Source of the DNA: Bog-159 sp963738375
GTDB lineage: Bacteria; Acidobacteriota; Terriglobia; Bryobacterales; Bryobacteraceae
Length of the DNA stretch: 64,000 bases
NCBI GenBank assembly: GCA_963738375.1
Contig: CAVTWL010000002.1
Location: 62,001 to 126,000 of the forward strand
Reading direction: 5' to 3'
Positions within the stretch are counted from its first letter, which is position 1. Each line of letters begins with the position of its first letter. The notes beneath the pieces were generated by a model. That model saw only the letters and a program-made list of their open reading frames with translations, was not told where the DNA came from and did no database searches. Shown piece by piece: positions 1 to 8,850 of this stretch. The position numbers and the translations under genes are program-made.

Positions 1-113
1 TGTTCAAGAAGTACTCGCAGATGAAGCTGCAGATGAAACGGGAGGCACTGCAGAAGCTGAACCGGAAAGCGAACGAGGGCCAGCCGGGTTTTGACACGGA
101 GAGGCCCAACTGA
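1..113 (+). CDS. C-terminal end of a tyrosine recombinase/integrase (partial)
   Basis: Only the last 36 codons are in the window; the open frame runs from base 3 to a TGA at 111-113. The tail reads KKYSQMKLQMKREAL followed by a basic, polar end. This matches the usual end of phage-type tyrosine recombinases, where the catalytic tyrosine lies in a short Y-S-x segment followed by a helix rich in Lys, Arg and Glu. The Tyr in KKYSQ would be the nucleophile. A tRNA gene starts 115 bases downstream, a common neighbourhood for integrases. The call rests on a short tail, so it is moderate; the body of the protein cannot be seen. Confidence 0.55.
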   Translation, partial: FKKYSQMKLQMKREALQKLNRKANEGQPGFDTERPN

Positions 114-228
114 TGGGGTTTTGTCACGGTTTTGCCACGGTCGGAGCGTTTTTTGATCGATTTGGGCAGGCCGGACAGTATCGGAAATTGAGGAAGTGGT
201 TTAGAATCAAAAGAGCCGTTCCCGATCG

Positions 229-305
229 GGGCGCGTAGCTCAGTTGGTTAGAGCGCCTGCTTCACACGCAGGAGGTCACAGGTTCGAGTCCTGTCGCGCC
301 CACCA
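229..305 (+). tRNA. tRNA-Val (anticodon CAC)
   Basis: A full 77-base cloverleaf is visible. Acceptor GGGCGCG pairs with CGCGCCC, the D arm holds AGCTCAGTTGGTTAGAGC, and the anticodon stem CCTGC/GCAGG encloses the loop TTCACAC, giving anticodon CAC. The T arm is ACAGG-TTCGAGT-CCTGT, and the 3' CCA is encoded. A second valine tRNA with anticodon GAC and a very similar body lies at 50043-50119. Confidence 0.97.
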
Positions 306-739
306 TCTATTATCAGTAGCTTTCCAATGTTGATCTTGCTCCCAACGGCCCGCAGATTTGATACGTGACCGCCTGATTTTTCTGATAATTCTGACGGAAC
401 GTATCAAGACCCCTGCACAACCGGTCTTTTGACAATTGAGCGCTCAGGGCGTATCTTCATTCACGGCTGGGACATAGGGGGATGCTCCTGTCGAAAGGGT
501 CTTCCCGGGAAAACACGGTCTCTGGGCTGTTGCTTGAATGCGGTGAAACCGCTTCACTTAGGGAATTCAATCTCGCGCCAAAAGATACCCGGATCGTCGG
601 AGGCGACGGCGGACTGGACAACCAGTTCTTCCAGCGGATTCGCGCCCAATGATGCGTGTGAGCGGGGTTCTGATCGATTCTTAGACCTTCGAGCAATCGC
701 TTACGCCAGCACTACCAAAGAATTGGAAACCCAAGCGCA
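306..739. other. intergenic stretch, no recognisable gene
   Basis: Between the tRNA and the permease fragment I see no frame with recognisable homology. A 56-codon frame at 482-652 on the + strand and opposing short frames on the - strand exist but show no signal peptide, known motif or convincing ribosome binding site. The stretch probably holds degraded sequence upstream of the permease remnant. Confidence 0.4.
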
Positions 740-1183
740 GTGAGCGACGGGCATACCATGGACGACCTCATAGCAGTGTCGCCTGCGCAGGAGCGCTTCA
801 GCATGCTGCTCCTCGGACTCTTCGCCGCGCTCGCGTCGATCTTGGCTGCGGTGGGAATTTACGGCTCGACGGCCTATGCCGTGAACCAGCGAAGGCATGA
901 GATCGGCATACGGATAGCGCTGGGAGCGCGGCGATCGGAGGTGCTGCGGATCGTTTTGAGAGATGGAGCAAAAATCGCGCTGTTCGGCATTACCTCCGGG
1001 ATTGCCGGAGCGCTTGTGCTGACTCGCCTGATGACCAGTCTGCTTTTCGAGGTGAAACCGACGGACCCGGCGACTTTTGCGGGTGTCGCAATCTTGCTCG
1101 CACTCGTTGCCCTTGCAGCCTGCTACATCCCAGCGCGCCGAGCAATGCGCGTGGATCCAATGGTCGCCTTGAGATACGAGTAG
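740..1183 (+). pseudogene. truncated C-terminal fragment of an ADOP/MacB-type permease
   Basis: The frame encodes 147 residues corresponding only to the last FtsX-like domain of an acidobacterial duplicated orphan permease. It has the start of the domain (TMDDLIAVSPAQERF), the first membrane helix (LLLGLFAALASILAAVGIYG), the conserved cytoplasmic HEIGIRIALGARRSEVLR segment, two more helices, and the family ending IPARRAMRVDPMVALRYE. Family members are about 800 residues, so roughly 80% of the N-terminal part is missing. Upstream in-frame codons do not continue the homology. It converges with the intact permease at 1398-3869, whose C-terminus is similar, so it may be the remains of a tandem copy. 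Confidence 0.8.
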
Positions 1184-1397
1184 TCCTTCGCGCAATTGCC
1201 CGGTAACCCTGCCTTAGGAGGAGCTCGCAAACATGTAGGGACTTCTGAGGCCCAGGGCCGCAAGCATGCAGAGGCACAGTCCGTAAGTCTGACTGCCGAG
1301 GGAACAATGCCGGGGCCAGCGTGTCAATAGGAGCCGCTATTGCCTGTTAAGGCCGCCAGAGGGCGTAATGCGGCGAGTCCGGCTTGTCCACATGCTT

Positions 1398-3869
1398 TTA
1401 CTCATTGCGCAGTGCGACCAGAGGGTCGACATGCATGGCGCGCCATGCGGGGATCAGCGATGCGGCGAAGCCCGTGGCGGCGAGCGCGAGAGCCACGGCG
1501 CCGAGTGTCAACGGGTCAGTCGGTTCGATCTCGAAGAGTTGTGCGGCCAGCAGACGGCCCGCCAGAATCGCGGCGCCAATTCCGGTGACCAGGCCCGCCG
1601 CCATCAACAAGCCTGCATAACCCAGGACGATGCGGAGGACGTGCGTGCGCCCCGCCCCCAGCGCCATGCGAATGCCGATTTCTCGGGTGGCTTGGGTTAC
1701 TGAATACGAGATCACGCCGTAGATTCCCACCATCGCCAGGATGAGTGCAAGCCCGGCGAAGACTGCCATAAGTAGCATGGAAAAGCGCTTCCGCGAGAGA
1801 GATGTAGAGACCAGCGCATCCACTGTGCCCACGGCATCCAAGGGAAGCTCGGCGTCCAGATCGCGCATGACTGCGCGGACACTGGAGATGAGTCCAGCCG
1901 GATCGCCTGCGGTGCGGATGGCGAAATACATGGCGCTGAATGGGACTTGCGCCGCCGGCACATAGACCGCGGGACGGCCTTTCGATTCCAATTCCCGATC
2001 GCGTACGTCACCCACGATGCCGACGATTTCCGCGGGTTTCGATCGTCTGCCCATCAGAATCTGCTGACCGATGGGATTCTCATTCCGATAGAACTGCTGC
2101 GCCATGCTCTGGGCGATGATGGCCACTGGCGTCGTGCCGCCATCGTCGTGCTCAGTGAAATCCCGCCCGGCTTTGAGCGGAATGTGCAGAGCGGAAAAAT
2201 AACCGGGAGTTGAGGTGTAATAGGCGGCGGTGGGCTCATTGCCTTGCGGGACGGGGGGCTTTCCGATTTGCTTAAAATAATTGATAAAACGCTCGCCCGC
2301 GAGTGGGAAGATCTGCGCGGCGCCGGCGGCGGAGACACCGGGTATGGCGCGAACGCGCTCGAGAGCATGCGTGTAGAATGCCGCCCGGGCTTCGCTGGTC
2401 TTATATTTGGCAGAGGGAAGATTGGTGTGGAACGTGAGTAAACCGTGTGGGTCGAATCCGAGGTCAACGGACTGCAGACGGTAAAAACTGCGCATCAGCA
2501 GTCCGGCGCCGGAGAGTAGAACCAGCGCCAGTGCCACTTCGCCGACCACCAAAAGGCTGCGTAGCCGGTTGTGGCGGAAGCCGACGGCGTTGCCGCGTCC
2601 TCCTTCGCGCAAAGACGCCGCGAGATCGGTTCGTGCCATGTGAATGGCCGGCGCCAGGCCGAAGAGAAGGCCAGTGAGCACGGCGATCGCACCGGTGAAA
2701 CCCAAGGCGCGCCCGTCGAGGGCGATCTCTTTGGCCCGCGGCAGAATGTTCGGGTCCAGACCCACGAGGAGGCTGGTACTGACCATGGCGAGCATGAGTC
2801 CAAAAACCGCTCCCAGCAGGCTGAGCAGGATACTTTCCGTGAGGAGTTGACGGATGAGGCGACCACGCCCTGCACCGAGCGAACTGCGGATTCCCATTTC
2901 GCCGCGGCGCGCGGTGGAACGTGAAAGCAGCAGGTTGGCGAGGTTGACGCAGGCGATCAGCAGGACCAATCCCACTGCCGCGATCAACGTGATCATGGCC
3001 GGGCGGGCGTTACCAACGGTTTCCTCCCGCAAGGTGCGGAGCGTGGTATCCCATCCCAGATTCGTGTCCGGAAATTGCTGCTCGGCGCGGGCGGAAATGA
3101 TATTCAAGTCGGCCTGCGCACCGCCAAGGGTGGCGCCATCCTTGAGCCGGCCCACGCCGCTCAGGAAATGGGCGCCGCGCAACTGCCATTCCTGCGTGTT
3201 CAGGGTCAGCGGAGTCCAGATTTCAGAGCGGTCGGGAAATTCAAAACCGGCAGGCATTACGCCGATCACGGTAGCCATCTCTTCGTCTATCTTGAGAGTT
3301 TGACCCAGGACATCGCGATTACCCGCGAAGCGTCGCTGCCACAGGCTGTAGCTGAGGATGACGACGAACGGTCCGTCGAACTTTTCCTCCTGCGCGGTAA
3401 AGGTGCGGCCGAGGATGGGCATGCGCCCCAACACCCGAAAGAAATCGACGCTGACATCAGCGCCGCGGAGGTGTTCAGGCTGAGTTCCGCCGGCGAGGTT
3501 CAATCCCCCGGTTTGGAATGCTGTGATGCCGGAGAAGGTGTGGTTATGGTCGCGGAAGTCGAGGTAGTCGGCGGGGGATAGGGAGAACTCAGTTAACCCT
3601 TTCTTCAGGTTGCGCTCGCGGAAAAATATGAGTCGCTCCGGCTTGGCGAAGTGGAGGGGCTGGAGGAGGACGGAATTCACTACCGTGAAGATAGCGCTGT
3701 TGGCGCCAATTCCGAGTCCGAGAGCCAGTACCGAGATGCACGCGAACCCCGGGTTGCGTCCCAGGGTCCGAAGGGCGTATTGCAAATCACGCGAGATGGA
3801 GGTGAGCATGAGTCCGAACGCTTGGTCTGGGCGAAAGCTAGTGTATCGCATGCGGGAGGTACTGAGCAT
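1398..3869 (-). CDS. ADOP-family ABC transporter permease (MacB/FtsX type)
   Basis: An 823-residue inner-membrane protein with the duplicated layout of acidobacterial duplicated orphan permeases. A first membrane helix lies at about residues 41-66 (GFACISVLALGLGIGANSAIF), followed by a MacB-type periplasmic domain (PADYLDFRDHN, LGRTFTAQEE, DRSEIWTPL) and an FtsX domain with three helices (about 290-420, including ARRGEMGIRSSLGAGRGRLIRQLL). A second periplasmic domain and a second FtsX domain follow, ending AWRAMHVDPLVALRNE. No ATPase gene is adjacent, which is normal for this family. The substrate is unknown; relatives are linked to export or lipoprotein-type mechanotransmission. A second start at 3809 (MLTSISRDLQYALR) matches where many homologues begin; the first ATG has a weak AGGGAAGG-like site upstream. 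Confidence 0.93.
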   Translation of the reverse strand: MLSTSRMRYTSFRPDQAFGLMLTSISRDLQYALRTLGRNPGFACISVLALGLGIGANSAIFTVVNSVLLQPLHFAKPERLIFFRERNLKKGLTEFSLSPADYLDFRDHNHTFSGITAFQTGGLNLAGGTQPEHLRGADVSVDFFRVLGRMPILGRTFTAQEEKFDGPFVVILSYSLWQRRFAGNRDVLGQTLKIDEEMATVIGVMPAGFEFPDRSEIWTPLTLNTQEWQLRGAHFLSGVGRLKDGATLGGAQADLNIISARAEQQFPDTNLGWDTTLRTLREETVGNARPAMITLIAAVGLVLLIACVNLANLLLSRSTARRGEMGIRSSLGAGRGRLIRQLLTESILLSLLGAVFGLMLAMVSTSLLVGLDPNILPRAKEIALDGRALGFTGAIAVLTGLLFGLAPAIHMARTDLAASLREGGRGNAVGFRHNRLRSLLVVGEVALALVLLSGAGLLMRSFYRLQSVDLGFDPHGLLTFHTNLPSAKYKTSEARAAFYTHALERVRAIPGVSAAGAAQIFPLAGERFINYFKQIGKPPVPQGNEPTAAYYTSTPGYFSALHIPLKAGRDFTEHDDGGTTPVAIIAQSMAQQFYRNENPIGQQILMGRRSKPAEIVGIVGDVRDRELESKGRPAVYVPAAQVPFSAMYFAIRTAGDPAGLISSVRAVMRDLDAELPLDAVGTVDALVSTSLSRKRFSMLLMAVFAGLALILAMVGIYGVISYSVTQATREIGIRMALGAGRTHVLRIVLGYAGLLMAAGLVTGIGAAILAGRLLAAQLFEIEPTDPLTLGAVALALAATGFAASLIPAWRAMHVDPLVALRNE

Positions 3870-4161
3870 CGGTAGACCATGACCTTCCCTGGTTCAGGCG
3901 AGGTGGATTCCGAAGTTTTAGTCTGGTTTAACTGCGGCGAGCCTGTCGCGGCATCCGGAACAGCCTTTTTCCGCAAAATCGCTTGAGGGCTCAGGGGACA
4001 AGGTTGTCACTTGGCTGGCCAGAATTGTCACACGGGGGCAGCTTGAGAAGTAGCAGGCGTAAATCATTCGTAATCTTTTCAGCGGCGCCGCGTGTTTTTC
4101 CGTTTGGAAGTAACCGTGCTTTATCTTGGCTGTCACTTCTTTTGGGGAGATAAGAGACGGA

Positions 4162-4392
4162 ATGGACGCTGTCAAGATTCTAGCCGAACTGCGCGTGGAG
4201 CGCGCGCAAATTGAAGATGCCATCGTAACGCTCGAGCAGTTGGCCCGGACACGCGGACCGCGGCGCGGACGGCCGCCAGCCTGGATGGCGGAGCCTCCCG
4301 CGCGGCGGCGGGGACGGCCTCGCGGCAGCAAGAACAGACCGCGCAGCACGGAAAGCTTCGTGCAGGCAGCCAGCGCGGCCGCCTGCCAATAG
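4162..4392 (+). CDS. small AT-hook-like basic protein
   Basis: This 76-residue protein starts MDAVKILAELRVERAQIEDA, a short helical segment, and then has two AT-hook-like motifs, RRGRPPAWM and RRGRPRGSKN, around residues 35 and 52. I recognise this as a recurrent small protein of Acidobacteria: an N-terminal helix followed by R-G-R-P motifs that in other proteins bind the minor groove of AT-rich DNA. The frame is open from 4126, but the ATG at 4162 follows a GGGAGATAAGAGACGGA ribosome binding region and gives the usual N-terminus. A nucleoid or DNA-binding role is inferred from the motif only. Confidence 0.75.
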   Translation: MDAVKILAELRVERAQIEDAIVTLEQLARTRGPRRGRPPAWMAEPPARRRGRPRGSKNRPRSTESFVQAASAAACQ

Positions 4393-4401
4393 GTCGAAGG
4401 C

Positions 4402-5562
4402 CTAGTTAGCGAGGGGATTCCACTCGTGCCCGTCGAACCGCGTCAGGAAGAGCTGTTTGATGGGCTGGTAATCCGTGGGGCTGGTGGTGATGCGGATACC
4501 TGGATGGAGCATGCCCAACTCAAGGTCAAGGCTGGCGGCCTGTTTCATGATATTGGCGCGAGATAAGTCGTCGCCGCATTTCTTCAACACTTCAACCATG
4601 GTTTGGGCGACTTCGTAGCCGTAGACGGTATTGGCGTCGCGCAGGCTCGCGTCCGGATCGTATTTCCGCATCCACTCGAGGTACGCCCGCACGGCGGCGT
4701 CTTCTTTGGCGGACGGCCTCAGCCACCCTTTGGAGCGGGCATTGCAGATGACACCGGCGGCTTTTTGAAGACCGGCAGGCTCCATGAAAGCGGAGACTGA
4801 AATCGATGCGTTGGGGATAAACTGCAGGGGATGCCAGCCGAGATCGTAGGCCTGGCGAATGGCGCGCGCGGCAAGACGTCCGACAGCAAGATTCAGGAAA
4901 ACATCGGCGCCGGAGGCTTTCAGCTCCGCGATGCGGGCGTCGAACGCCGGCGGCGGGCCGGAGTACGAGAAAGAAGTTTCCTTGACGATCATGGCCGGCG
5001 CTTTGGCGCCTAGCCCGTCCCGAATCCCTTGCAGCCATTCCTGTCCGGAAGGATCCTGGGAATAGAGAACGGCAATACGGGCGCCATGCTTGTTTCGCAG
5101 GACATATTGCGCGTAAACCCTGCCCTCCGTAAGTTTGGTTGCCTGAAAACCCATAGTGAAGGGAAAATGCGCCGGATCGTCGAAGGCGGAATCGGTAGCC
5201 GCGACGAAGAGCTGCGGCACTTTGTTCTCATTCATGTAGGATCGGATGGCGAGATTGGGGGGGGTGCCCCAAATGCCGACGGTCGCGAGCACCCGATCCT
5301 GTTCGACTAACTGGCGGGCGAGAGCGAGAACCTTAGCCGTATCGGAACCGGAATCGAGACTAATGAATTTGATCATGCGGCCGCGAACGCCGCCTTGATC
5401 GTTGACCATACGGAAGTAGGCCGCTTCGGCGCGTCCGGTGGCGCCGTATTCGGAAAAGGCGCCGGTATACGGCATGATGTTGCCGATTTTGATCTCGGCC
5501 TCCGGCTGCGCAAACGCCGAAAGGCAAGCGACCGAAAGTACGAGGGCCAGTCGGCGCAGCAT
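4402..5562 (-). CDS. ABC transporter substrate-binding protein, branched-chain amino acid type
   Basis: A 386-residue periplasmic binding protein of the Peripla_BP_6/LivJ type. Residues 1-18 form a signal peptide (MLRRLALVLSVACLSAFA). The start of the mature protein, IKIGNIMPYTGAFSEYG, is the classic opening of this fold, followed by DQGGVRGRMIKFISLDSGSD and the conserved AxxL-VEQDRVLATVGIWGTPP segment. The C-terminal half contains the second lobe (RLAARAIRQAYDLGW, YGYEVAQTMVEVLKK). No permease or ATPase genes are adjacent, so the ligand and the transporter partner cannot be told. It lies 14 bases downstream of the sigma-54 regulator gene on the same strand, so the two are probably co-transcribed and the protein may act as a sensor input or regulated target. 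Confidence 0.9.
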   Translation of the reverse strand: MLRRLALVLSVACLSAFAQPEAEIKIGNIMPYTGAFSEYGATGRAEAAYFRMVNDQGGVRGRMIKFISLDSGSDTAKVLALARQLVEQDRVLATVGIWGTPPNLAIRSYMNENKVPQLFVAATDSAFDDPAHFPFTMGFQATKLTEGRVYAQYVLRNKHGARIAVLYSQDPSGQEWLQGIRDGLGAKAPAMIVKETSFSYSGPPPAFDARIAELKASGADVFLNLAVGRLAARAIRQAYDLGWHPLQFIPNASISVSAFMEPAGLQKAAGVICNARSKGWLRPSAKEDAAVRAYLEWMRKYDPDASLRDANTVYGYEVAQTMVEVLKKCGDDLSRANIMKQAASLDLELGMLHPGIRITTSPTDYQPIKQLFLTRFDGHEWNPLAN

Positions 5563-5576
5563 GGCAGGAGGGCGGT

Positions 5577-6953
5577 CTAGCCGCCGTACTCCTTCAGCTT
5601 GTTGTGAAGGGTTTTCAGACTGATCCCCAGGATTTCGGCGGCGCGCGTCTTATTGTTATGGGTGTGCTCGAGGGTTCGTAGAATCAGACCTTTTTCGGCA
5701 TCCCCCACGGTGGTGCCGATGCTGAATCGAACCGACTCGGAATCGTCGGGCATGGGGACTGAAGCGGCGCCCAAGGCGGCGGCGAGCGGAGCGCGGCCGT
5801 GCAGGAAAGCAGGGACGTGGCGAAGTTCCACGGTGCCCTCGCCGGCCAGGATCACAGCCCGCTCCAGCACATTGCGCAGTTCGCGCACATTTCCAGGCCA
5901 TGAATATCGTTCGAACGCTTCGAGCACTTCGGGGGCGATGCCGGTGACGCGGCAGTCGTGCTTGCGGTTGAGGCTGGAGATTAAGGCTTCGGAAATCGGA
6001 CCGACATCGGCCTTGCGGTCGCGCAGGGGCGGCAAATGGATATGGAAAACATTGAGGCGGTAGTACAGATCTTCGCGCAGGTGCCCCCCGCGGATGGCCT
6101 CGTCGGGAACCTTGTTGGTGGCGGCGACCAGCCGCACATCCACCTCGAATTCGGCCTTGCCGCCGAGGCGCCGAACCTTGGAATCTTCGAGAATGCGCAG
6201 CAGCTTGGCCTGAGTGGGGAGCGGCATCTCGCCGATTTCGTCGAGTAGCAGAGTGCCGTGCTGAGCCAGCTCAAAACAGCCCGAGCGGCGTTCGGAGGCC
6301 CCGGTGAAAGAGCCCTTTTCATGGCCGAACAGTTCGCTCTCAATCAATGTCTCGGGGAGCGCGGCGCAATTGATGGCGATGAAAGGTCCTTGCTTGCGCG
6401 GGCTCAGGTTGTGAATGGTGCGAGCCACCATTTCCTTGCCGGTGCCGCTCTCGCCGGTGATCAGGACGCACGCTTTGCTGGGTCCGGCCTGTTGGAGAAG
6501 GCTGAAGATTTCCCGCATTTTGGGCGCCTGTCCGACTAACTCTCCTAAGGCGCCTTGATTCGCTAACTGGCGGATGAGAGTCTGGCGGTCGGTGCGGAGG
6601 GTGGCGTGTGCCGCGGCGCGGCTAACCAGCACTTCAAGGGTTTTGGCCTGGATGGGCTTTTCGAGGAACCAGTAAGCGCCCAGTTCATGTACGGTGCGGA
6701 CGGCGGTTTCGACGTTCCCGTAGGCGGTAAGCACTATGGTGGGAGGCATATCTCCCATTTCGCGCAATTTTTCGAGGAAGCCGAAGCCATCAAGGCCGGG
6801 CATGTTCAGGTCGGTGAGGATGACGTCCGCGCCACCGCGGCCCAGGATTTCGAGCGCTTCGTTCCCTTCCGAAGCGGTTTCGGCGGTCATGCCCCAAGCG
6901 GATACCATGGCGGCAAGGCCGCTGCGCTGGGCTGGTTCATCGTCAACGATCAA
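5577..6953 (-). CDS. NtrC-family sigma-54-dependent response regulator
   Basis: Three domains are present. The receiver spans about residues 1-115 (IVDDEP acidic pair, phospho-acceptor Asp48 in TDLNMPG, Thr in TAYGN, Lys in LEKPIQ). The AAA+ domain spans about 140-375 (Walker A GESGTGKE; sigma-54 contact loop GSFTGA, a Ser variant of GAFTGA; Walker B LLLDEIGEM; arginine finger region REDLYYRLNVF). A Fis-type helix-turn-helix (NKTRAAEILGISLKTLHNKL) closes the protein. It activates sigma-54 promoters after phosphorylation; no cognate kinase is adjacent. The TTG at 6953 leaves an unusually short N-terminus. An in-frame CTG at 6965, six bases after a GGAGGT, would give LLKVLIVDDEP, closer to the family norm. 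The gene is upstream of and probably co-transcribed with the binding protein. Confidence 0.93.
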   Translation of the reverse strand: MIVDDEPAQRSGLAAMVSAWGMTAETASEGNEALEILGRGGADVILTDLNMPGLDGFGFLEKLREMGDMPPTIVLTAYGNVETAVRTVHELGAYWFLEKPIQAKTLEVLVSRAAAHATLRTDRQTLIRQLANQGALGELVGQAPKMREIFSLLQQAGPSKACVLITGESGTGKEMVARTIHNLSPRKQGPFIAINCAALPETLIESELFGHEKGSFTGASERRSGCFELAQHGTLLLDEIGEMPLPTQAKLLRILEDSKVRRLGGKAEFEVDVRLVAATNKVPDEAIRGGHLREDLYYRLNVFHIHLPPLRDRKADVGPISEALISSLNRKHDCRVTGIAPEVLEAFERYSWPGNVRELRNVLERAVILAGEGTVELRHVPAFLHGRAPLAAALGAASVPMPDDSESVRFSIGTTVGDAEKGLILRTLEHTHNNKTRAAEILGISLKTLHNKLKEYGG

Positions 6954-7073
6954 GACTTTTAACAGGTGCGGACCTCCACGACAGTTGCTTCTTTAGCTTC
7001 ATTGTAACGCCCGGCGTCTTTCACGCGTTAGCAGCGGGTTTTGATTTTGCGATAATAGAGGCACTCGGCACTA

Positions 7074-8573
7074 ATGCTCTTCGACACGGTCCGGCGCGCC
7101 CGCCAACGATTCCTCGCTAACGAGGCTTTGCGCTACGCCGCTTACGCGGTCAGCGCGGCCATGGCCTCGCTGATTGTGCTTTTGATCGCGGGAACCCAGA
7201 TACTCAGCTGGGGATGGCTGCTGGTTCTGCCGGCGATAACAGTGGGCGGCGGGATCTACGCGACGTGGCGAGGCCGGCCTTCACTGTACGCCGTGGCGCA
7301 ACGGGTGGACGAAAATCTGAAGTTGTCGGACACGCTTTCAACAGCCTTGTTTTTTGCTTTGCGCGAACACGAGGGGGAGATGTATCAAGCGCAGCGCGAG
7401 CAAGCCGAGCGAATTGCCGCGGGCGTCGATGCGCGGCTGGCAATCCCGCTCCGGATACCACGGGCGTTCTATGCAACCGCCGCGCTTACCTTGACCGCAG
7501 GCAGCCTGTTCGCATTACGTTATGGGTTGGATCGCCGGTTGGACCTGCAGGCGCCCCTAGCGCGAATGGTTCAGGAGAAGTTGGGCTATAGCGAGGCGCG
7601 GCAAGACGAAAAGCGGAAGCCAGCCTTGCCCGATCCGAGACATCCGGAGCAACGAGGGTTCGCGTTGGAAGAATCGCCGCAAAAAGGCCCCGGGGAACTT
7701 GATGCCGGGCGAGAGAACGCTCTCGACAGCGCGGAAGCGCCGGATGCCGATACCAAGAGCGGGTCGAGCCGGCCGGAAGCTTCCAAGACGGCGCAAGCCA
7801 CGCAGTTGGAGGGTGGAGAGGCCAAAGCCGAGCAACCGGAAGGGGTCAGCGCTAACGCGGGTAGCCAACCCGCGGCCAATGGCAAGAAAGGGCCTGGAAC
7901 AGGCAAACAGGGACAGGGTGACGAGAAGCAGTCCGCCGGGAATTCGGGTGAGAACTCGGGAATACTGGGCAAGTTTCGCGATGCGATGTCGAGCTTGATG
8001 AACAAGATGCGGCAGCCGGGGTCCAATGGCGCGCAGCAGCAGGCGAGCGCGCAGAATGGCCAGCAGAAGAGCCAATCAGGCAGCAGCGGGCAAAACGGCA
8101 AATCGGGACAGCAATCGGAAAACGGGCAGAAAGCAGAAGCGAAGGACGGTCAGCCGGGCGACGACAGCCAGACGGCGCAGAGCGGGCAAACCGGCAGTCC
8201 GGGAGAAAGCGGCCAGCAACCAGCCTCCAAGCAGCCTGGCAGCGGGGTCGGGCGGCAGGACGGAAGCAAGGATGTGAAGCTGGCCGAGCAACTGGCGGCC
8301 ATGGGCAAGATCAGCGAGATCATCGGCAAGCGCGCGGCGAATGTGAGCGGCGAACTGACGATCGAGGTGCAGAACAGCAACCGGCAACTGAAGACGCCTT
8401 ATGCACCGAGCGCGGCGCTGCACGCGGAGGGTGGGGGCGAGATCAATCGCGATGAGGTACCGGCGGCGCTACAGGCTTATGTCCAGCAGTATTTCGAGCA
8501 GGTGCGCAAGCAGGCGGCCAACGACGCGGGACACAGCAAGAAAACGGTAGAAACCGCGAAGCCGGGCATGTAA
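7074..8573 (+). CDS. membrane protein with long Gln/Gly/Ser-rich low-complexity region
   Basis: A 499-residue protein of unknown function. Two close membrane helices occur at about residues 20-65 (YAVSAAMASLIVLLIAG and WLLVLPAITVGGGIYA), then a helical domain with LYAVAQRVDENLKLSDTLSTAL, and a third hydrophobic segment near 140-155. From about residue 170 to 400 the sequence is low complexity, rich in Gln, Gly, Ser, Lys and Asn (for example GQQKSQSGSSGQNGKSGQQ). A folded-looking C-terminus follows (LAEQLAAMGKISEIIGKRAANVSGEL). The N-terminus resembles large integral membrane proteins found near acidobacterial MoxR/VWA clusters, but this is only a resemblance. It diverges from the NtrC-type regulator at 5577-6953, 120 bases away. 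Confidence 0.75.
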   Translation: MLFDTVRRARQRFLANEALRYAAYAVSAAMASLIVLLIAGTQILSWGWLLVLPAITVGGGIYATWRGRPSLYAVAQRVDENLKLSDTLSTALFFALREHEGEMYQAQREQAERIAAGVDARLAIPLRIPRAFYATAALTLTAGSLFALRYGLDRRLDLQAPLARMVQEKLGYSEARQDEKRKPALPDPRHPEQRGFALEESPQKGPGELDAGRENALDSAEAPDADTKSGSSRPEASKTAQATQLEGGEAKAEQPEGVSANAGSQPAANGKKGPGTGKQGQGDEKQSAGNSGENSGILGKFRDAMSSLMNKMRQPGSNGAQQQASAQNGQQKSQSGSSGQNGKSGQQSENGQKAEAKDGQPGDDSQTAQSGQTGSPGESGQQPASKQPGSGVGRQDGSKDVKLAEQLAAMGKISEIIGKRAANVSGELTIEVQNSNRQLKTPYAPSAALHAEGGGEINRDEVPAALQAYVQQYFEQVRKQAANDAGHSKKTVETAKPGM

Positions 8574-8850
8574 TCACCCCACCGCGATGCCGGAGGGCGT
8601 AGGCTGTGCCATTGTTCGCGTGCGAACTGTGTTCCGACCTGCCGATTTTACCGCAGCCGATAGTAGAAGGCTTCTCCTGTAGCCGGAAGATTCGGGAGAC
8701 ACCATCTCAATCATTGAAAAGCGACTGCTGCTCCAAATGCGGCCCCCCGCCAGGCAGACGGTCGTGGCACGGGCCACGATTAACTTTGGCTCACTTGTTA
8801 TCGCTCTACCGGCGATGTTATGCCGATAAGGTACCCAAAAGGAGTAGTCT

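Noticed and set aside
429..743. Short frames on both strands after tRNA-Val(CAC)
   Set aside because: No homology, weak starts, and they overlap each other; probably degraded DNA.
7037..7052. A possible sigma-54 promoter before the low-complexity membrane protein
   Set aside because: GG and TTGC are at the right spacing (GGGTTTTGATTTTGC), but the -24 element lacks the TGGC core; too weak to list.
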